From the NCBI GenBank assembly GCA_016938035.1, contig JAFGVK010000015.1, forward strand, positions 1-56,989: a stretch of DNA of 56,989 nt. The letters are read 5' to 3'. The notes under the pieces are model-generated. The model searched no databases and was not told where the DNA came from. It saw nothing but the letters and a program-made list of their open reading frames with translations. The stretch is from Deltaproteobacteria bacterium (lineage in GTDB: Bacteria > Myxococcota_A > UBA796 > GCA-2862545). Positions 35,638-44,981 of the stretch are shown here, in pieces (the first letter of the stretch is position 1; each line of letters begins with the position of its first letter). Position numbers and translations under genes: made by a program.

Positions 35638-36786
35638 CTACCGCACCCCGGAGAGCAGCTCGCGGGCGATGATGAGGCGCTGGATCTGGCTCGTGCCCTC
35701 GTAGATCTGGAAGATCTTGGAGTCGCGCAGCAGCTTCTCGACCGGGTACTCGTTGTTGTAGCCGTAGCCGCCTAGGATCTGCACCGCGTCGCTCGCGACC
35801 CTGTGGGCCACGTCAGCGGCGAAGGCCTTGCCCATCGACGCGTACATCGTGTTGCGGCGACCCTGATCGATCTCCCAGGCTGCCTTCCACACCAGCAGGC
35901 GCGCGGCCTCGATGTCCTTGGCCATGTCCGCCAGCATGAAGGAGATGCCCTGGTGGGCGGCGATGGGCTTGCCGAAGGTCTTGCGCTCCAGCGCGTACTG
36001 GATCGCGTGCTCCATCGCTGCGCGAGCCAGCCCCACCGCCGCCGCGGAGACCGCGGGGCGGGTGTGGTCGAAGGCGCCCATCGCGAGCTTCCAGCCCCCG
36101 CCGACCTCGCCCACCACGTTCTCGTCCGGGACCTCCACGTCGGTGAAGGTGATGCCCCTGGTGTCGGAGGCGCGCTGCCCGAGGTTCTTCTCCTTCTTGC
36201 CCACCTCCACGCCGTCCCACTTGGACTCGACGATGAAGGCGGTCATGCCCTTGTGCTTGGCGTCTTTGTCGGTGTAGGCGAGCACAAAGAACCAGTCGGC
36301 CACGCCGGCGTTGGTGATCCACATCTTGGCGCCGTTGAGGATCCACTTGTCGCCCCGCTTGACGGCGGTGGTGCGCAGGCTCGCCACGTCCGAGCCAGCG
36401 CCGGGCTCAGTGACCCCGTAGGCTGCCATGATCGGCTCGTCCACCATCGGCGCGACGTACTTGTTGAGCAGGAAGGGGCTGGCGCCCAGGATGACCGGCG
36501 CGAGCGCGAGGCCGTTGGCCTCCATCGCGGTGCCGATCCCGGAGCAGCCCCACGCCATCTCCTCGGCGATGAGGATGCCGTTGAAGGTCGAGAGCCCCAG
36601 CCCGCCGTACGCCTCGGGGATGTGGGTGTTCATCAGCCCGAGCTCGTGGGCCTTGCGGATCACCGGCCAGGCGAACTCACCGGTCTCGTCGTAGTGGGCC
36701 GCCACCGGGCGCATCTCGTTCTCGGCAAACTGACGGGCGAGATCGCGGAACGCGACCTGATCCTCGCTGAGCTCCAGGCTGAACAT
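35638..36786 (-). CDS. Acyl-CoA dehydrogenase
   Basis: The 382-residue FAD enzyme oxidises acyl-CoA to the 2,3-enoyl-CoA. It starts [21 protein letters not shown], the usual N-terminus; longer upstream frames are spurious, and GAAGGAGAG lies 6 bases before this ATG. The FAD/substrate motifs [17 protein letters not shown] and [15 protein letters not shown] are present. [38 protein letters not shown] contains the catalytic-base Glu in YEGTS, which is the position used by short/medium-chain enzymes. The chain-length preference cannot be decided. Confidence 0.92.
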   Translation of the reverse strand: MFSLELSEDQVAFRDLARQFAENEMRPVAAHYDETGEFAWPVIRKAHELGLMNTHIPEAYGGLGLSTFNGILIAEEMAWGCSGIGTAMEANGLALAPVILGASPFLLNKYVAPMVDEPIMAAYGVTEPGAGSDVASLRTTAVKRGDKWILNGAKMWITNAGVADWFFVLAYTDKDAKHKGMTAFIVESKWDGVEVGKKEKNLGQRASDTRGITFTDVEVPDENVVGEVGGGWKLAMGAFDHTRPAVSAAAVGLARAAMEHAIQYALERKTFGKPIAAHQGISFMLADMAKDIEAARLLVWKAAWEIDQGRRNTMYASMGKAFAADVAHRVASDAVQILGGYGYNNEYPVEKLLRDSKIFQIYEGTSQIQRLIIARELLSGVR

Positions 36787-36936
36787 GGGGTCTCTCCTTC
36801 GTGTAATTTGAAGGCGCGCAGCCTCTGGTGAGACCTGCGCCACAGAACCGACAGCAGCCCTATCTTGATGAGGTTCCCAGGTCACGGGAGACAAGGAGGC
36901 GGGGATCGAATATCGGGGCCGCCAAATGGGGCAGGG

Positions 36937-39435
36937 ATGAGACCGATCCGGGACATGGAAGAGGTCAGGAAGGGCACGGTGCTGTACCACTCCGCCTTCG
37001 GCTTCGCGCAGGTGAACACCGCCGACCACAACGGGGTGCGGCTCCGCTGGGAGCAGCCGGGAGAGAACCTCCCGGAGCACGTCAGCGCCGCCAACATCCG
37101 CAAGGTCTACGCCCTGTGTCCCCCTGGTGGCTTCTTCCACCGAGCGTTTCACGAGCCGCTCCGCCTGCAGGAGCTGCTCCAGGTGGACCCCCCCACCGGC
37201 CTCGCCCAGCTGCTCGAGGACCTCTCGGGTCCACAGCGCGTACAGGACCTGCGCGACTGGACGGTGGGCAGGGAGCTGATGTCCAACGAGGCCTTCGATC
37301 GCTGGTGGGAGGTGCTCAACCCCCTGCTGATCGAGGACCCGCGCTTCCTCTTCGAGGCGGAGACCATGTCGCTCCGGCCGCTGACCGAGGAGAGCAGCCC
37401 GGAGTCCAGGCTGCTCAACCCCCACATCAGCCCGGCCAGACGCCTGGATCTGGCCCTGTCCCACCGCCACGAGGTGAGCCGCGACCGCTTCATGGGCGCG
37501 GTGCTGGCCGCCTGGCGGGAGGGGGGCCCACAGGTCCGCGACCTCGCCCTCGCGGCGCTGCGCAACGAGCCCGCGGATCAGGTGTTCCAAGGGCTGATCG
37601 GCCCTGGCGCCGACAGCGTGGGGGCTGTGATCCACGCCATCCGCCGGGGCGGCTGGGAGGCCTCGGACATCCACCCCGAGACCCACCGGCTGCTGCTGGA
37701 GCGCATCCTGCGGGCCATCGACGGCGGCGGTCCCCTGGACGCGGAGGGCCGGCTGGCGGCGGCGCTGGTCCGGTGGGGCTCGCCGGACCTGGCGCGTGCG
37801 CTGGTGTCCGCAGCGGACTGCGAGGGGGGCAAGAGGCTGATCATCGCGACCCTCGACGCGCTCCCTGCCCACCGCGCCGACGCCCTGGAGGTCGATCTGC
37901 TCGACGAGCTGGCCCGTTCGACGCCCCAGGAGGACCCCACGCAGTGGATGGCGGACCTGATCCTCCACCGGCGAGAGCTCTCGGCGGACGAGCTCGCCCG
38001 CGCGCTGTCGGCCACCCACCCCGAGGTGTCCACCTGGCTGCTGGTGGACTACTCGCCGCCCACCCTGGGCGACAACGAGAGCACCGGCACCTACGACGGC
38101 CCCGCTGGGATGCAGGGGCTCAAGGAGGACCTGCCCCTGGGTCCCGATCCCGTGCCCCTCTCGGCAGTGCCGCGCAGATCAGGGGCCTCGGTGCTCCAGC
38201 TGGGCCTCTCTATCGCCCGCTCCCTCGCCCAGCACCACAACGCCGGCAGGGTGGTCCACCCCACCAGGGACAGCGTGTTCCTCACCCCGGACGCGGGGCT
38301 GGAGGTGCTCGCGCAGGGAGACGCGGCGACCTCCCCCCGCCCGCTCACCGAGGTCCCCTCGGCGCGCAGCGACATCTACGCCGCCGCCGTGCTGCTCTTG
38401 GAGCTGCTGCTCGGCAGGTCCTGGCCCCGCAACCTCCCCGCGCACAAGGTGATCCCCTCCCTCCGCCACGTGGTCCCCGACCTGCTCCCCGAGGCGCTGG
38501 CCCCCCTCGACGCGGCCCTCCACCCGCTCCCAAGCGCCAGGCCGGAGTCGGGCCTGCAGTGGCTGGTCAAGTGGCAGCTCGCCGCCAGAGCCCAGCAGCA
38601 CCGCGCCACCGCGTCCATCGAGCCAACGGCCCAGGTGCGGGTGGGCTACGACACCCACATCGGCAGGGTGAAGACCCTGCTCTCTCAGACCAACCAGGAC
38701 GCGCTGACGGTGATGGTGCGCGACCACCAGGCGCTGGTGGTGGTGTGCGACGGGATCTCCACCGCCAACATCGGGAGCGGCGACGTCGCCGCGAGCATCA
38801 CCACTCAGGTGCTGGGCAACCTGTGGGAGCAGGCCACGCAGCGCCTCGACAAGGCGACCCCCCAGGAGCGGCAGGACTTCCTGGAGCGCTCGCTGCGGAT
38901 GGCCAACCAGGCGGTGTGCGAGGCCACCATGCGCTTCGCCGGGGGGCAGCTCGAGGGCAGGGTCCCGATGGGCACCACCGCCATCGTGGCGATGTTTCAC
39001 GGCAATGACGTGCAGATCGCGACCCTGGGTGACTCGCGGGTGTACCTAGTGGGCCCCTACGGTGCCAGCCTGATCACCGCGGATCAGAACCAGGCGGGGG
39101 AGCGGATCAAGAGCTGGATGCGGGGGGAGTTCTCCTGGTGGGACCCCAGCGGCTCGGCCCTGGTGGGCTACATCGGCCACTTCGACGAGTGGCACCGCCC
39201 GGCTGCCCTGCCCCCGGTGTTCACCCGCCTGCGGCTGCTCCCCGGCGAGCGCCTGTTCATGAGCTCGGACGGCATCACCGACTACGTGGGCCACGCCCAC
39301 CCAGAGGTGGTGCGGGCCATCGAGGAGGGGCTCGCGGGCCGCCCGGTGGACGAGGCGGCGCGAGAGATGGTCAACCGAGCCAACAGAGGCGGCGGCGGCG
39401 ACAACCTCACCGCGACCGTGGTCGAATTGATCTGA
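36937..39435 (+). CDS. PP2C phosphatase with N-terminal barrel and degenerate kinase C-lobe
   Basis: This protein has 832 residues. The first ~55 ([30 protein letters not shown]) form a small beta-barrel of CarD/Tudor type. A helical repeat region follows. Residues ~415-545 read like a protein-kinase C-lobe only: [17 protein letters not shown] sits where HRDLKPxNILL is expected but has lost the catalytic Asp, and [18 protein letters not shown] matches the APE-to-F-helix region. The C-terminal ~270 residues form a PP2C domain: [27 protein letters not shown] and [14 protein letters not shown] 36937 is preferred to upstream starts because it follows GGGGCAGGG and begins the conserved barrel. It opens a rightward phospho-signalling run. 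Confidence 0.8.
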   Translation: MRPIRDMEEVRKGTVLYHSAFGFAQVNTADHNGVRLRWEQPGENLPEHVSAANIRKVYALCPPGGFFHRAFHEPLRLQELLQVDPPTGLAQLLEDLSGPQRVQDLRDWTVGRELMSNEAFDRWWEVLNPLLIEDPRFLFEAETMSLRPLTEESSPESRLLNPHISPARRLDLALSHRHEVSRDRFMGAVLAAWREGGPQVRDLALAALRNEPADQVFQGLIGPGADSVGAVIHAIRRGGWEASDIHPETHRLLLERILRAIDGGGPLDAEGRLAAALVRWGSPDLARALVSAADCEGGKRLIIATLDALPAHRADALEVDLLDELARSTPQEDPTQWMADLILHRRELSADELARALSATHPEVSTWLLVDYSPPTLGDNESTGTYDGPAGMQGLKEDLPLGPDPVPLSAVPRRSGASVLQLGLSIARSLAQHHNAGRVVHPTRDSVFLTPDAGLEVLAQGDAATSPRPLTEVPSARSDIYAAAVLLLELLLGRSWPRNLPAHKVIPSLRHVVPDLLPEALAPLDAALHPLPSARPESGLQWLVKWQLAARAQQHRATASIEPTAQVRVGYDTHIGRVKTLLSQTNQDALTVMVRDHQALVVVCDGISTANIGSGDVAASITTQVLGNLWEQATQRLDKATPQERQDFLERSLRMANQAVCEATMRFAGGQLEGRVPMGTTAIVAMFHGNDVQIATLGDSRVYLVGPYGASLITADQNQAGERIKSWMRGEFSWWDPSGSALVGYIGHFDEWHRPAALPPVFTRLRLLPGERLFMSSDGITDYVGHAHPEVVRAIEEGLAGRPVDEAAREMVNRANRGGGGDNLTATVVELI

Positions 39436-39487
39436 TCGGCTCGGTCCGATAGGATCGTGCCACGTCTCCTCTCAGCGCGGATGGTCG

Positions 39488-40291
39488 ATGATGAAGCAGC
39501 GCAACCCCCTGGCCCCCTCCCGCGCCACGGACTCCTCCTCCTTCACCCCGCTGCGCGACCCCAGCGTCGAGCTGCAGCCCACCGGCACCGGCAACGCCGA
39601 GGCGCAGGAGTCGCTCTCACAGCAGGGAGGAGCCTCGCAGGAGACGCCGCTGTTGGTGGCTGCCTACCAGGAGATGATGAAGGTGGCCGCCGGGCAGGGC
39701 GCCGGGCAGCGGGTGATCACGGTCAACGAGTTCTTCAACAGGGTCATCAAGTACAAGAGCGACGAGGCCAACTGGGGTACCAAGGACTACTGGGCTAGCC
39801 CGCTCGAGACCCTGGTCCGCCAGGCGGGAGACTGCGAGGACTACGCCATCGCCAAATACGAGACCCTGCGCAAGCTGGGCACCCCCGCGAGCAAGCTGCG
39901 GATCCTCTACACCAAGGTGCTCCGCACCCAAGAGGCGCACATGGTCGCCGCCTACATCACCGACAAGGGCGACTTCTTCATCCTCGACAACTACGTGAAG
40001 AACGTCCGCCCCCTGGAGAAGCGGGTCGACCTGGCGAGCGCCACCTACTCCTTCAACGAGGATCAGCTCTACATGGGCCTCGACCGCGAGGCCGGCAAGC
40101 CGACCCTCTCCAAGTGGGACGCGATGCGGGCCCGCGAGGCAGCGGGCCCCGACCCCATGAAGCTCGGCGCCGCGCCCGAGGAGCAGCTCACCGAGGACAT
40201 GCAGGTGGCCATTGGCCTGGATCCCGGCCTTGAGGAGCTGATGCTCAACCACCCCGCCCTCGCAGACGCCACCAAGGACTTCTTGGCCTGA
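39488..40291 (+). CDS. Transglutaminase-like cysteine protease, BTLCP (LapG-like)
   Basis: The 267-residue product has the catalytic triad of the bacterial transglutaminase-like cysteine proteinase family: C116 in AGDCEDYAIAKY, H151 in AHMVAAY and D167 in ILDNY. LapG, the best-known member, cleaves surface adhesins under c-di-GMP control. This protein has no signal peptide and carries a ~60-residue Ser/Pro-rich N-terminus and a ~90-residue C-terminal extension, so a cytoplasmic substrate is possible. It is placed between a PP2C phosphatase and a Ser/Thr kinase gene. ATGATG gives two candidate starts, 39488 and 39491. Confidence 0.8.
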   Translation: MMKQRNPLAPSRATDSSSFTPLRDPSVELQPTGTGNAEAQESLSQQGGASQETPLLVAAYQEMMKVAAGQGAGQRVITVNEFFNRVIKYKSDEANWGTKDYWASPLETLVRQAGDCEDYAIAKYETLRKLGTPASKLRILYTKVLRTQEAHMVAAYITDKGDFFILDNYVKNVRPLEKRVDLASATYSFNEDQLYMGLDREAGKPTLSKWDAMRAREAAGPDPMKLGAAPEEQLTEDMQVAIGLDPGLEELMLNHPALADATKDFLA

Positions 40292-40311
40292 CCCCTCTCC
40301 CAGAGCGCGCG

Positions 40312-41784
40312 GTGCTCCAAGCAGGCGACAGGGTCTACCAGTACGTGGTGGAGGAGCGCGTCGGCGGCGGCGGCGCCGCGACGGTGTTCCGGGTGCGCCA
40401 CCAGGTGCTCGGGCACGCCCTGGCCCTCAAGGTGCTCGACCCGCGCCTCGCGGCCGACCCGCGGCAGAGCCGGCGCTTCCTGCTAGAGGGTCGGATCATG
40501 GCCCGCATCCGGCACCCCGCCATCGTCATGGTGACCGACGCCCTGGTGGAGCCGGCGCTGGGCGTGCTGGCGCTGGTCATGGAGTACGTCGAGGGGCCGA
40601 ACCTCGGGGAGGTGCTGGCCTCCTTCGGAGGGCCCGCGCCCACCGCCGCGCTGGGGCAGCTCTTCCTGCCGGTGCTGGCGGGGATCCACCACGCCCACCG
40701 GGAAGGGGTCGTGCACAGGGACCTCAAGCCGGGGAATGTGCTGGTGTCCCGCGACGCCTCGGGGCGGTGGCTGCCCAGGATCGCCGACTTCGGGGTGGCC
40801 CACACCGCGGACCGCGCGCTGCTGGGCGACCTCCCGGTGCGCGAGACCCGCTCCGGGGTGCTGCTTGGCACCCCCGCCTTCATGTGCCCCGAGCAGATCC
40901 GAGGCGACGCCCCCGCCCCGGCCTGGGACCAGTTCGCCCTGGGCGCCATGCTCTTCGAGGCAGCCACCGGGCGCCACCCCTTCGAGGGACCCAGCGACGA
41001 CGCCACCCTGGCCGCCATCTCGGAGCGCCCTCCCCCGCCGCCGAGCGCGGTGGCGCCCACCCTCTCACGGGACCTGGAGCGGGTGATCCTCACCGCGCTG
41101 GCCACAGACCCCGGGGCCCGCTTCCCGAGCTGCGAGGCGATGGCGACGGCGCTCGCCGCGGCGCTCGCGGCGCAGCCCTCCGACCCTCCGAGGGCCGCGG
41201 CGCAGGTCGCGCGGGCCTCGCTCTCGATGGGGCGGGGTGGCGGGAGCAGGTGGGAGCTCACCGCCAGCCCCGTGCGGATCGGCAGCGGCGAGGGCGACGA
41301 CGTCGTGCTCCCCGCGAGGCTCGGCGTCACCGCGGGGCAGGCGACCCTGCGCTTCGCGGACCAGGCCTGGGTGGTGGAGGGCGAGGTGTGGGTCAACGGG
41401 GCCAGGGCCGCCCACCAGCAGGTCGCCAGCGGAGACATCGTGCGGGTGGGGCACGCGGTGCTCCGCTTCGAGGTGGAGGGGGCGCGTCCCGAGGCGAGGC
41501 GCCAGCTCTGGCTGCTAGAGGAGGGGAGCGACCGGCGGTGGGCCCTCGGCCTGCGCGGGCTGTTGATCGGCACAGCCCCCCACGCCGACCTGCGCCCCGC
41601 CGACCAGACCCTCCCCCCCCGCCTCGCGACGGTGCGACCTCAGGGGAGAGACGTGATCGTGGAGAGCCACAGCCCCTCCCACCTCCCGCAGGTGAACGGG
41701 CGGCGGGCCACCTTCCGCCTGCTCCGCCCCGGCGACGCGCTGGAGGTGGGGGGGATTCACCTGAAGCTGGCGTGGTCGCAATAG
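40312..41784 (+). CDS. Ser/Thr protein kinase with C-terminal FHA-like domains
   Basis: This protein has 490 residues. Residues 1-285 form an active-looking Hanks kinase: VGGGGAATVFRV glycine loop, LALKVLD with the ATP-binding Lys, VVHRDLKPGNVLV, IADFGVAH and GTPAFMCPEQI. The C-terminus holds two FHA-like beta-domains (about 310-385, LTASPVRIGSGEGDDVVLPARLGVTAGQATLRF with WVNGARAAHQQVASGD; and 395-490), both lacking the classic SxxH. GTG 40312 lies 20 bases after the previous stop. It probably phosphorylates FHA/VWA partners encoded downstream (inference). Confidence 0.88.
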   Translation: MLQAGDRVYQYVVEERVGGGGAATVFRVRHQVLGHALALKVLDPRLAADPRQSRRFLLEGRIMARIRHPAIVMVTDALVEPALGVLALVMEYVEGPNLGEVLASFGGPAPTAALGQLFLPVLAGIHHAHREGVVHRDLKPGNVLVSRDASGRWLPRIADFGVAHTADRALLGDLPVRETRSGVLLGTPAFMCPEQIRGDAPAPAWDQFALGAMLFEAATGRHPFEGPSDDATLAAISERPPPPPSAVAPTLSRDLERVILTALATDPGARFPSCEAMATALAAALAAQPSDPPRAAAQVARASLSMGRGGGSRWELTASPVRIGSGEGDDVVLPARLGVTAGQATLRFADQAWVVEGEVWVNGARAAHQQVASGDIVRVGHAVLRFEVEGARPEARRQLWLLEEGSDRRWALGLRGLLIGTAPHADLRPADQTLPPRLATVRPQGRDVIVESHSPSHLPQVNGRRATFRLLRPGDALEVGGIHLKLAWSQ

Positions 41785-41847
41785 AGGCGCCGCCTCGCGC
41801 GTGTGGTGTGGCATGATGGGCTCCGCTTGGACCCCCGGAGGTAGGGC

Positions 41848-42549
41848 ATGCAGTGCGCGCGCTGTTTCTTCGACAACCCCGCAGAGGCAACGGTCTGCGA
41901 ATACTGCGGGGCGCCGCTGGGCGGGGCCAAGGCGGCACCTCCGGTGAGCCCATCGGCGAAGAAGCGCCAGACGCAGCTCGGGCCCGCCCCAGCGCAGACG
42001 CCTCCGCGAGCGGCAGACGCGGCGCCTCCGCGAGCGGCAGACGCGGCGCCAGCGCCGCCTCCCGAGCCCTCCCCCTGGCCCTCCTCGACCGGACACTCGC
42101 GCCACAACTTCGACCCTGCCGATCCCTTCGCCTCCGCGGTCCACCCGGACCCAGCTCCGCCCCCCCCCAGAGGCGCGCGCGACACGGTGCTGGATCAGGC
42201 CCGCCCCGCGGAGGGCGGCGAGCTCGCGGGGGTGATGCTGGTGCTGGAGCCGGACCTGCCACCCCGAGCGGTGGTGCTGCGGCAGGGGCGCTGCCGCATC
42301 GGCCGCGACCCCGACTGCGAGCTGGTGCTCACCGATCCGCGGGCCAGCGGGGCCCACGCGATCGTCCGCGTGGACGGGGACAGGGCCTGGGTGCTCGACA
42401 CCTCGTCGAACGGGAGCTGGATCGGCGAGGCGCTGCTGCTCAACGACAAGAGCGCCCTCTCCGACGGGAGCGTCCTCCGTGTGGGCCAGACCGCGGTGGT
42501 GTTCAAGCTCCTCTGCGACGAGACCCTGAGCCAGCTGCGGGGGGCCTGA
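41848..42549 (+). CDS. Zinc-ribbon plus FHA-domain protein
   Basis: The 233-residue product starts with a zinc ribbon (C3-xx-C6 and C17-xx-C20 in CARCFFDNPAEATVCEYCGAPLG). A ~100-residue Pro/Ala linker, which contains an exact 24-base duplication, follows. A C-terminal FHA domain begins near 150: CRIGRDPDCELVLTDPRASGAHAIVRV and DTSSNGSWIGEALLL, with the phosphothreonine-binding Arg and Ser/His pattern mostly kept. GGAGGT lies 6 bases before ATG 41848. It is a likely phosphopeptide adaptor for the kinase encoded upstream. Confidence 0.85.
   Translation: MQCARCFFDNPAEATVCEYCGAPLGGAKAAPPVSPSAKKRQTQLGPAPAQTPPRAADAAPPRAADAAPAPPPEPSPWPSSTGHSRHNFDPADPFASAVHPDPAPPPPRGARDTVLDQARPAEGGELAGVMLVLEPDLPPRAVVLRQGRCRIGRDPDCELVLTDPRASGAHAIVRVDGDRAWVLDTSSNGSWIGEALLLNDKSALSDGSVLRVGQTAVVFKLLCDETLSQLRGA
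42001..42048 (+). repeat. Exact 24-bp tandem duplication in the FHA gene linker
   Basis: Two identical head-to-tail 24-base units occupy 42001-42024 and 42025-42048. They encode the linker residues PPRAADAA twice. The period is a multiple of three, so the frame is kept. The perfect identity suggests a recent slippage event and a length-variable linker. Confidence 0.9.
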
Positions 42550-44010
42550 GTGCTGCTCGCCCTCCTCGCCCTGCTCGGCGCCCCGGCTCTGGCCGGGGTG
42601 CAGGTGCTGGGGGCTGAGGCGGTGGGCGAGGACCTCGCCCTCACCCTCGCCGTGGACGACGGGGGCCTGCAGCGGCGCCTGGACCAGGGCAGCCTGCGCT
42701 GGGGTGCCCACGCCGACGGACTGGAGGTCCGGTCGCTCGACCTGAGCCGCGCCTCCCAGGGGCAGGTGCTCACCCTGTTCGCGATCGATCAGACCGGCTC
42801 CTTCCGCCCCTACCACCAGGACGCGGTGACCCTCGCGGGGGCCTGGGTCCGCGCCAGATCCCCCCACGAGGCCATCGGCGCGGTTCACTTCGGGCTCAGG
42901 GCCACAGCGCACCCCACCGCCCGCACCGAGGCGGCGCTCGAGGCCCTGCTGCGCGAGGCACGCGACACCCCGCCTGACCAGCGGGAGACCCGCCTGGGAG
43001 AGCACGTCCGCGGGGCGGTGGACCGCGCGGCGCGGGAGCTCCCGCCCTCGGAGGGGGGGCTCCGCCAGGTGGTGCTGTTCACCGACGGGGATGAGGAGTC
43101 CTCCGCCTGGTCGGTGGACGAGGTCGCGGGCTACGCGCGCGAGCGCGGGGTGCTGATCCACGTGGTGGCCTTCTACAAGGGCGCCAAGGGCGCGCGCGCC
43201 GAGCGCCTCGACAACCTCTCGCGCCTGGCTGCGGGGGCGGGCGGCGGCTACCTGCAGGTAGAGAGCCTGGAGACCTCCCAGGACGAGGTGAAGGCGCTCG
43301 CGCGGGCGCAGGGGGCGCTGTGGGTGGGCCGCGCCGACCTCTGCGGGGGCTCCGCCGGCGGGGGGACGCTGGTCGTGTCCCTGGAGGACGACGCCGGGGC
43401 TCCAGCCTCCGCGGCCTCGGTGCCCTTCACCAGGCTGGTGGCGCGCCCCTGCGAGCCTACCGCGGGGGGAGACAGCGACCGCCTCCTGCCACTCCTCGAC
43501 CCTCACGGCCCCGCCGAGGCGCGCGCCGGAATGGGGTTGGTCTGCGGGCTGCTCGGGCTGCTCGCCCTGGTGGGTGGGGTGACGGCGCTGGCCTTCTTCA
43601 CCGGGATGCGGCGCGAGGAGCCCCCCCCGGCCCCCGCCCCGGCCCCTCCCCCGCCGCCCGCTGAGCCGCCTCCGCCCCCGGCCCGCAGGGCGCCGCTCCC
43701 CGCCGCGCTCCCCGAGCGCCACCTGGTGCGGTCCGACAGCGGGGAGCGGTGGCGCTTCAGCGGCAGGGCGCTCACGGTCGGGGCCAGCGCCGGGTGCGAC
43801 GTGACCGTGGACCTCCCCGAATTGAGCGGCGAGCACGCCCGCTTCGACCTGTTCCCCTCTGGCGACGTGTACGTCACAGACCTCCAGAGCACCAACGGCA
43901 CCTGGATGGGCGGCGCCAGGCTGCTCCCCCACCAGCCGACCCTGATCCCCCCCGGAGGACAGGTCTCCCTGTCCCGACAGCTCGCCCTGACCCTAGAGGT
44001 GCCCCAGTGA
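42550..44010 (+). CDS. VWA-domain protein with one membrane helix and a cytoplasmic FHA domain
   Basis: This protein has 486 residues. A signal peptide (LLALLALLGAPALA) leads into a periplasmic VWA-like domain (TLFAIDQTGSF in place of the DxSxS MIDAS motif; VVLFTDGDEESS later). The MIDAS Ser residues are altered, so metal binding is doubtful. A single membrane helix (~330-352, GLVCGLLGLLALVGGVTALAFF) is followed by a Pro-rich linker and a C-terminal FHA domain (LTVGASAGCDVTV, LSGEHARF, STNGTWMGG). It thus connects the periplasm to kinase signalling inside. GTG 42550 directly follows the previous stop, and its own stop overlaps the next start (GTGA). Confidence 0.82.
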   Translation: MLLALLALLGAPALAGVQVLGAEAVGEDLALTLAVDDGGLQRRLDQGSLRWGAHADGLEVRSLDLSRASQGQVLTLFAIDQTGSFRPYHQDAVTLAGAWVRARSPHEAIGAVHFGLRATAHPTARTEAALEALLREARDTPPDQRETRLGEHVRGAVDRAARELPPSEGGLRQVVLFTDGDEESSAWSVDEVAGYARERGVLIHVVAFYKGAKGARAERLDNLSRLAAGAGGGYLQVESLETSQDEVKALARAQGALWVGRADLCGGSAGGGTLVVSLEDDAGAPASAASVPFTRLVARPCEPTAGGDSDRLLPLLDPHGPAEARAGMGLVCGLLGLLALVGGVTALAFFTGMRREEPPPAPAPAPPPPPAEPPPPPARRAPLPAALPERHLVRSDSGERWRFSGRALTVGASAGCDVTVDLPELSGEHARFDLFPSGDVYVTDLQSTNGTWMGGARLLPHQPTLIPPGGQVSLSRQLALTLEVPQ

Positions 44011-44981
44011 GTCTTCACGTCGCCATCGGCCACGCGCCGGGGGTAGCCCACCTCCACTCAGAGGACCGGTGGCTCCTGAACACGCTCCCCGACGGGAGCG
44101 CGCTGCTCGGAGTGTGCGACGGCATGGGCGGGATGGGCCGGGGCGCAGAGGCGAGCGCGCTGGCGGTGGCCCTGCTGGAGGAGCACCTGCGCGAGAGCGA
44201 GGGCTTCGCGCCCCACAGGCTCCGCGACGCGATCCTCTTCGCAGACCAGCAGGTGCGCGCCAGGCTCTGCGCCCAGGGCAACGGCCTGCCCGGAAGCACC
44301 GCGGCCCTGGTGCTGGTGAGCGGGCCGCTGGCCCACGTCGCCTGGGCGGGAGACAGCAGGGCCTACTGGCTGCGGGGCGGAGCCCTGCGGGAGCGGACCG
44401 CCGACCACAAGCTGCTAGAGGCGCTCATCCAGATGGGCACCCTCACGCGAGAGGAGGCGGAGCGATCCTCCAACGCCCACGTCATCACCAGGGCGATCGG
44501 CGGGCGCAGGCCCGGCGAGGAGCCGGTGGACCCCGAGCTGCTGGACCACCCCTGGGCCCTGGCCCCAGGGGACAGGCTGCTGCTCTGCTCCGACGGCCTC
44601 GCCGATCTGGTCAGCGACGAGGAGGTGTCGTCGCTCACCGCCTCCGCACCGGTGGAGGAGGCCTGCCAGGCCCTGGTGCGCCTAGCGCTGGAGCGCGGCG
44701 GACACGACGACACCACCGTGGTCATCGCCGAGTGGGAGGGCGAGGGGCCCGCCCTGTTCCACACAGAGCACCCCTTCCCCCCAGCGGACCAGTGGAGCGC
44801 GCCGCCTCAGGACGAGGCGCCGCCGCCCCCCCCGGCCGCGCCCACCGCGCCCTGGAGCGCCAGGCCCGAGGTGCTGCTGATGCTCGCCGGCGCGCTGGTC
44901 CTGCTCCTGGCGATCGGGCTGGGCGGCTGGCTCGTGCTCCAGGCGGTGCAGGACGCCCAGCAGACGGAGGCGGCACCGTGA
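44007..44981 (+). CDS. PP2C-family protein phosphatase with a C-terminal membrane anchor
   Basis: The 324-residue product has a complete PP2C core: GVCDGMGGMGRG (metal-binding Asp), AWAGDSRAYWLRGG, CSDGLADLVSD and GGHDDTTVVIAEW. All metal-ligand Asp residues are present. A Pro-rich linker and a single membrane helix (~288-310, LLMLAGALVLLLAIGLGGWLVL) close the protein, placing the phosphatase at the inner face of the membrane. It starts with GTG overlapping the VWA-FHA stop and ends overlapping the next VWA gene (GTGA at both ends). It likely reverses phosphorylation by the kinase two genes upstream of the VWA-FHA protein. Confidence 0.9.
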   Translation: MSLHVAIGHAPGVAHLHSEDRWLLNTLPDGSALLGVCDGMGGMGRGAEASALAVALLEEHLRESEGFAPHRLRDAILFADQQVRARLCAQGNGLPGSTAALVLVSGPLAHVAWAGDSRAYWLRGGALRERTADHKLLEALIQMGTLTREEAERSSNAHVITRAIGGRRPGEEPVDPELLDHPWALAPGDRLLLCSDGLADLVSDEEVSSLTASAPVEEACQALVRLALERGGHDDTTVVIAEWEGEGPALFHTEHPFPPADQWSAPPQDEAPPPPPAAPTAPWSARPEVLLMLAGALVLLLAIGLGGWLVLQAVQDAQQTEAAP

